Positions 6,494-9,654 of a stretch of 9,654 nt of DNA are shown here, in pieces. Position numbers and translations under genes: made by a program. Position 1 is the first letter of the stretch. Every line of letters starts with the position of its first letter. Source of the DNA: Lachnospiraceae bacterium (GTDB lineage: Bacteria > Bacillota > Clostridia > Lachnospirales > Lachnospiraceae); the NCBI GenBank assembly GCA_003542935.1, contig DPJQ01000224.1, positions 1 to 9,654 on the forward strand, in the 5' to 3' direction. A model generated the notes under the pieces. The model saw only the letters and a program-made list of their open reading frames with translations, had not been told where the DNA came from and searched no databases.

Positions 6494-7426
6494 TCATTTC
6501 GAACACCTAAACAGAAGCTCTTCCCAACGGCGGTCAACCTCTTTCTGGAACGCCTCAATCAACTCTTCATTTCCTTTTTTAAAGAGATGCTTAAATCTCC
6601 CCTGGGGACGCAGGAAATCTTCAATGGGTTTTTTATTCTTCGGCTCATAATTCAGGATCCATTTTCCTTCCACTACCTCAAATAAAGGCCAATAGCAAGT
6701 CTCCACACCCAGCCTGCAAATTTCCATAATATTCGGCGTACGATAACGCCACCCCCTTGGGCAGGGTGCCATAATATTTAAAAACGCAGCACCCGGGGTA
6801 TAAATCGCTTTCTCCGCTTTGAGATGTAAATCCTTGAAGTTTTTCCAGAAAGTAGTCTGGGCCACGTAAGGTACATCATGGGCAGCAATAACAGAAGCCA
6901 GATCCTTGCGATTCTGTATCTTGCCGTTACTGTTTTTCCCCACGGGTGTAGTGGTAGTGTCCGCAAACAATGGCGTGGCAGAAGAACGTTGAATCCCTGT
7001 ATTCATATAGGCGCCATTATCATAGCAAACATACACAAGATCATGATTTCGCTCCATCGCGCCCGACAAAGACTGAAAGCCGATATCATAAGTGCCTCCA
7101 TCGCCGCCAAAAGCAATGAATTTATAGGTTTCATCCAACCTTCCCCTGCGTTTCATCAGGTTATAGGCTCCCTCCACTCCACTCAGAGTAGCGCCTGCGT
7201 TCTCGAATGCATTGTGGATATAGCTGTCCTCCCACGCCGTATACGGATAGGTAAACGTGGACACTTCCAGACAGCCTGTCGCGTTGGCAATCACAGCTTT
7301 ATCTTCTTCATGAAGCCCCCGCAAAACGTTACGGACAGCAATTGTGCCGCCGCACCCGGCACACATCCTGTGCCCACTGCTCAAACGTTCCGGCTTATTC
7401 ATTGTATCTTTAAAATTATACGCCAT
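6494..7426 (-). CDS. porB: 2-oxoacid (pyruvate):ferredoxin oxidoreductase beta subunit
   Basis: A 310-residue thiamine diphosphate-binding subunit of a four-subunit 2-oxoacid:ferredoxin oxidoreductase. The thiamine diphosphate motif is visible as GDGGTYDIGF (108-117) ending in YDNG with N137. Cysteines C22 and C25 (MCAGCGG), C52 (TGCLE) and C222 (APCPRGW) match the four ligands of the proximal [4Fe-4S] cluster in PorB proteins. The block GAYMNTGIQRSSATP is typical of pyruvate-type enzymes. The enzyme decarboxylates a 2-oxo acid, transfers the acyl group to CoA and reduces ferredoxin in the cytoplasm. Length is normal. The ATG has GGGAG seven to eight bases upstream and lies 12 bp after the alpha stop. 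2-Oxoisovalerate or a pathway-specific 2-oxo acid remains possible. Confidence 0.93.
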   Translation of the reverse strand: MAYNFKDTMNKPERLSSGHRMCAGCGGTIAVRNVLRGLHEEDKAVIANATGCLEVSTFTYPYTAWEDSYIHNAFENAGATLSGVEGAYNLMKRRGRLDETYKFIAFGGDGGTYDIGFQSLSGAMERNHDLVYVCYDNGAYMNTGIQRSSATPLFADTTTTPVGKNSNGKIQNRKDLASVIAAHDVPYVAQTTFWKNFKDLHLKAEKAIYTPGAAFLNIMAPCPRGWRYRTPNIMEICRLGVETCYWPLFEVVEGKWILNYEPKNKKPIEDFLRPQGRFKHLFKKGNEELIEAFQKEVDRRWEELLFRCSK

Positions 7427-7438
7427 TTTTCGTCTCCC

Positions 7439-8620
7439 TTACTCTCTGATTCCCAGATAACGATAGGCCTCTCCTGCTCTGCCATCCGAAGCAATCTGTT
7501 TTAAAGCCGCGAATACTTCCTTGATGCTCTCAACGCGCACATCGCGCCCACCGAGGCCGTAAATATAATTGACGGCCAAAACCCTGCTTCCCGCCCTGTA
7601 CAGCGCAGCCATCACATCCGCACCCAGAGGACCGCCATGGTTGTTGTAGCTCTCCGCCCGATCCATAATGGCAACTGTTTTTACGTGCTTAAGCGCCTCG
7701 GCAATGGCTTCGGCCGGGAATGGACGGTAAAGCCGGAGCTTTAAAAGCCCTGCCTTCTCACCGTCGGCCCGAAGCTCATCGACAGCATCTTTTGCCGTTC
7801 CCGCCGCAGACCCGATCATAACCACCGCATAATCGGCATCCTCCAGCCGGTATGCCTCAAACAGTCCATATTCCCTGCCGGATAATCGGGCAAAATCTCC
7901 TGCCGTCTCCAAAACAGCCGTTTCTACATACCGCATGCCTTCTGCCTGACTTCGTTTTGCTTCCATATAGTAGTCTGTAACAGCATAAGGGCCGACAGCC
8001 AGCGGACATTTCGGATTTAACAAATAATTTTCCGGTTTATACTCACCTACAAAAGCTTTTACATCCTCATCCTCCAGCAGTTCAATATTCTCCACCGCAT
8101 GGCTGGTGATAAAACCATCCTGACAAATCATAATGGGCAGTCGCACACTCTTGTGTTCAGAAATACGGAACGCCTGTACCATATTATCGTACGCTTCCTG
8201 GTTATTCTCCGCATAAATCTGGATCCACCCTGAATCCCGAGCCCCCATGGCATCCGAATGGTCGCAATTAATATTAATTGGGCCGGACAATGCGCGGTTC
8301 ACCAGTGCCAATACTATCGGCAGTCTGTTGGATGCCGCTATGTATAGTTCTTCCCACATGTAAGCCAGTCCGCAGGAGGATGTTGCCGTTAGAGCTCTGG
8401 TTCCCGCAGCAGAGGCGCCAATAGCCGCGCTCATAGAACTATGTTCACTCTCCACCGTGATAAATTCCGTATCTACTTGCCCATTAGCAACAAAAGAAGC
8501 AAAATACTGAGGAATCTCTGTGGAGGGTGTGATGGGAAACGCCGGAAACACATCCGGGTTAATCTGCCGCAGGGCAACCGCCACTGCCTCATTTCCCGAT
8601 AAACGATCTCTCTTAGCCAT
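7439..8620 (-). CDS. porA: 2-oxoacid (pyruvate):ferredoxin oxidoreductase alpha subunit
   Basis: A 393-residue alpha subunit combining the pyrimidine-binding and transketolase-C-like domains. Diagnostic segments are FPITPSTEI (28-36), ESEHSSMSAAIGASAAGTRA (57-76), SSCGLAYM (81-88), NRALSGPI (108-115) and DHSDAMGARDSGWIQ (120-134). E57 is the expected glutamate that activates thiamine. T31 and R109 lie where substrate-contacting residues are known in single-chain pyruvate:ferredoxin oxidoreductase, which supports pyruvate or a similar small 2-oxo acid. A C-terminal RLYRPFPAE (about 292-300) and GGPLGADV segment complete the family pattern. The ATG lies one base after the delta stop codon, with GGAG upstream, so the two are likely translationally coupled. 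The assignment to Por rather than Vor or Kor rests on motif similarity only. Confidence 0.93.
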   Translation of the reverse strand: MAKRDRLSGNEAVAVALRQINPDVFPAFPITPSTEIPQYFASFVANGQVDTEFITVESEHSSMSAAIGASAAGTRALTATSSCGLAYMWEELYIAASNRLPIVLALVNRALSGPININCDHSDAMGARDSGWIQIYAENNQEAYDNMVQAFRISEHKSVRLPIMICQDGFITSHAVENIELLEDEDVKAFVGEYKPENYLLNPKCPLAVGPYAVTDYYMEAKRSQAEGMRYVETAVLETAGDFARLSGREYGLFEAYRLEDADYAVVMIGSAAGTAKDAVDELRADGEKAGLLKLRLYRPFPAEAIAEALKHVKTVAIMDRAESYNNHGGPLGADVMAALYRAGSRVLAVNYIYGLGGRDVRVESIKEVFAALKQIASDGRAGEAYRYLGIRE

Positions 8621-8621
8621 C

Positions 8622-8927
8622 TTATTCTACTCCTTCCATAGTAATCGCCCCGGCCGGACATGCTTTCACGCAGATACCGCATCCTTTACAGTGGTCGTAA
8701 TCAAAGGCTCCCCGTTTTTTATCTACAACAGGAATACAGCTGTCCGGGCACACCGGTGTACACAACAGGCACTGCGTACATTTGCGTTCATCAAACTGTG
8801 GTTTTACCGATGACCACTCTCCGGTGAGGAATTCTCTGGACACGCCGGCTCCTGCAATCATCATTCCCTCTGTCAAATCTTTCCAGGATACCTTTGTTCC
8901 CAGCTTTTTTATATCCGACACTGCCAT
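8622..8927 (-). CDS. porD: 2-oxoacid (pyruvate):ferredoxin oxidoreductase delta subunit (2x[4Fe-4S] ferredoxin)
   Basis: A 101-residue ferredoxin-like subunit that passes electrons from the thiamine site to external ferredoxin. Two complete CxxCxxCxxxCP motifs are present: C50, C53, C56 with C60, and C80, C83, C86 with C90. Each supplies ligands for a [4Fe-4S] cluster. The N-terminal WKDLTEGMMI and GEWSSVKPQFDERKC segments are characteristic of PorD rather than of free ferredoxins. The start overlaps the gamma stop by one base (TAATG) and has a strong AGGAGGTG site upstream, inside the end of the gamma gene. The gamma-delta-alpha-beta order is the classical porCDAB arrangement. Confidence 0.94.
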   Translation of the reverse strand: MAVSDIKKLGTKVSWKDLTEGMMIAGAGVSREFLTGEWSSVKPQFDERKCTQCLLCTPVCPDSCIPVVDKKRGAFDYDHCKGCGICVKACPAGAITMEGVE

Positions 8928-9499
8928 TACCGCACCTCCTCAAATGCCATTTCAAGAGCTTTCATATTCCCCGCAATTACTTCCGGCTTATTGGCGAATT
9001 TATGCCTGAAAGACGCCTGCATTTCTTTCAAAAAGGTTTCCTTTTCCATAATCCCGGCCACCTTTACAACTGCCGCCAAAAGAGGGGTATTGGGAAAATA
9101 CCGACCTAATGCTTCAAGAGATATTTTTTTTGCATCCACGGTATATACTTTGCCCTTGTATCCCCCCAACCCTTTAACCATTTCCTCCTTACCTTTCTCC
9201 GTATTGATAACGATAGCGCCATCTTTCGCCAATCCGGCTGTTACATCGACAGAATCCAACAAACTGTCGTCCACCACTACAACATACCGGGGAGAATAAA
9301 TATTGGAATGTACACGGACAGGTTTTTTACTGATCCGGTTATACGCCGTGATCGGAGCCCCCATCCGCTCCGGCCCATATTCTGGAAACCCCTGCACATA
9401 GCTTCCGGTATTAAAAGCCACATCCGCCAGAAGCAACGCCGCCGTCTTAGCCCCCTGCCCGCCGCGGCCATGCCATCTGATCTCAATTGTATCGTTCAT
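8927..9499 (-). CDS. porC: 2-oxoacid (pyruvate):ferredoxin oxidoreductase gamma subunit
   Basis: A 190-residue gamma subunit, of normal length, which shapes the coenzyme A-binding part of the complex. Family marks are EIRWHGRGGQGAKTAA (6-21, with GRGGQGA) and QGFPEYGPERMGAPI (36-50). A Rossmann-like core with YVVVVDDSLLDSVDV and DGAIVINTEK follows. It is the first gene of the leftward operon. The ATG at 9499 has a near-perfect AGGAGGT site at 9504-9510, so it is expected to be well translated. The promoter lies upstream and possibly beyond the window edge. Nothing is truncated. Confidence 0.94.
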   Translation of the reverse strand: MNDTIEIRWHGRGGQGAKTAALLLADVAFNTGSYVQGFPEYGPERMGAPITAYNRISKKPVRVHSNIYSPRYVVVVDDSLLDSVDVTAGLAKDGAIVINTEKGKEEMVKGLGGYKGKVYTVDAKKISLEALGRYFPNTPLLAAVVKVAGIMEKETFLKEMQASFRHKFANKPEVIAGNMKALEMAFEEVR

Positions 9500-9654
9500 A
9501 ATTACCTCCTACTTTTTTCAGACACCCTGCCAAATTTCCGACGCCTGACTGTCTTTCCACCTGATTCTTTGCCAAGTATCCCAGAGTTATTTCCATACAC
9601 GATGTGTACGCGCCGAAACAACTTATGTAAAAATCGACCGCAAAAATTTATATA
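9500..9654 (-). promoter_or_regulatory. Upstream leader of the oxidoreductase-aconitase X operon
   Basis: This stretch precedes the first gene of the leftward operon. It holds the ribosome binding site AGGAGGT (9504-9510), a dyad (9596-9608) and an AT-rich right edge (about 9640-9654). I do not see a convincing -35/-10 pair on the minus strand; the best matches (TTGTTT and TATGGA, 18 bp apart, around 9592-9621) are weak. The true promoter may lie beyond the window. Confidence 0.45.
9596..9608. promoter_or_regulatory. Candidate operator palindrome upstream of the operon
   Basis: TACAC (9596-9600) and GTGTA (9604-9608) form perfect 5-bp inverted arms around a 3-bp centre, about 97 bases upstream of the first start codon. 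The size suits a dimeric helix-turn-helix regulator. A single TACAC half-site occurs at 109-113, near the regulator's own start. Binding is not shown and chance occurrence is possible. Confidence 0.35.

Noticed and set aside
9516..9556. Possible hairpin (AGACA/TGTCT arms) just upstream of the gamma-subunit gene, considered as an attenuator
   Set aside because: Only 5-bp arms with a loop of roughly 27 bases, followed by an A-run rather than a U-run in the transcript direction.
9483..9596. A 37-codon frame upstream of and overlapping the gamma-subunit gene, considered as a CDS
   Set aside because: No Shine-Dalgarno site before its ATG, no recognised family, and an open stretch of this length is not rare by chance. 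Kept only as a low-interest finding.
1..9654. Mobile elements, CRISPR arrays, tRNA or rRNA genes and riboswitches
   Set aside because: No transposase-like frame, no regularly spaced repeats and no recognisable structured RNA on either strand; all larger stretches are occupied by well-supported genes.

Overview
The window looks like chromosomal DNA of an anaerobic, probably Gram-positive bacterium of the Clostridia type. The evidence is a heteromeric pyruvate:ferredoxin-type oxidoreductase, an MttB-family methyltransferase, strong purine-rich Shine-Dalgarno sites of the AGGAGG type, moderate GC content and tight gene packing. The taxon is inferred from gene content and style and is not proven.

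Layout. At the left edge, an AT-rich region with a recognisable promoter drives one rightward gene (130-690), an XRE helix-turn-helix regulator with a C-terminal cupin domain. A hairpin at 702-738 with an A-run on one side and a T-run on the other can terminate both this gene and the convergent operon. Everything else (820-9499) lies on the minus strand and reads as one long transcription unit of ten genes. In transcription order these are: the gamma, delta, alpha and beta subunits of a 2-oxoacid (probably pyruvate):ferredoxin oxidoreductase; a DUF1904 tautomerase-like protein; the large and small subunits of a split aconitase X (AcnX) dehydratase; a BCCT-family betaine/carnitine-type transporter; a non-pyrrolysine MttB-family (trimethylamine/betaine type) methyltransferase; and a RidA-family imine/enamine deaminase. 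Most gaps are under 30 bp or are overlaps. The larger ones are 97 bp before the transporter and 71 bp before mttB.

How the genes may work together (inference). The set suggests anaerobic use of a hydroxylated, N-methylated compound such as a hydroxyproline betaine or carnitine-like molecule. The BCCT protein would import it and the MttB homologue would remove a methyl group. AcnX would dehydrate the hydroxy acid. DUF1904 and RidA would handle the enamine/imine products. The oxidoreductase would oxidatively decarboxylate the resulting 2-oxo acid to an acyl-CoA and reduced ferredoxin. The cupin regulator next door is the natural candidate sensor. I do not know this exact gene combination as a described pathway. 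No corrinoid protein, corrinoid activase or second methyltransferase is in the window, so methyl transfer would need partners encoded elsewhere.

There is no sign of phage, insertion sequences, CRISPR, tRNA or rRNA. No gene-free stretch exceeds 300 bases.
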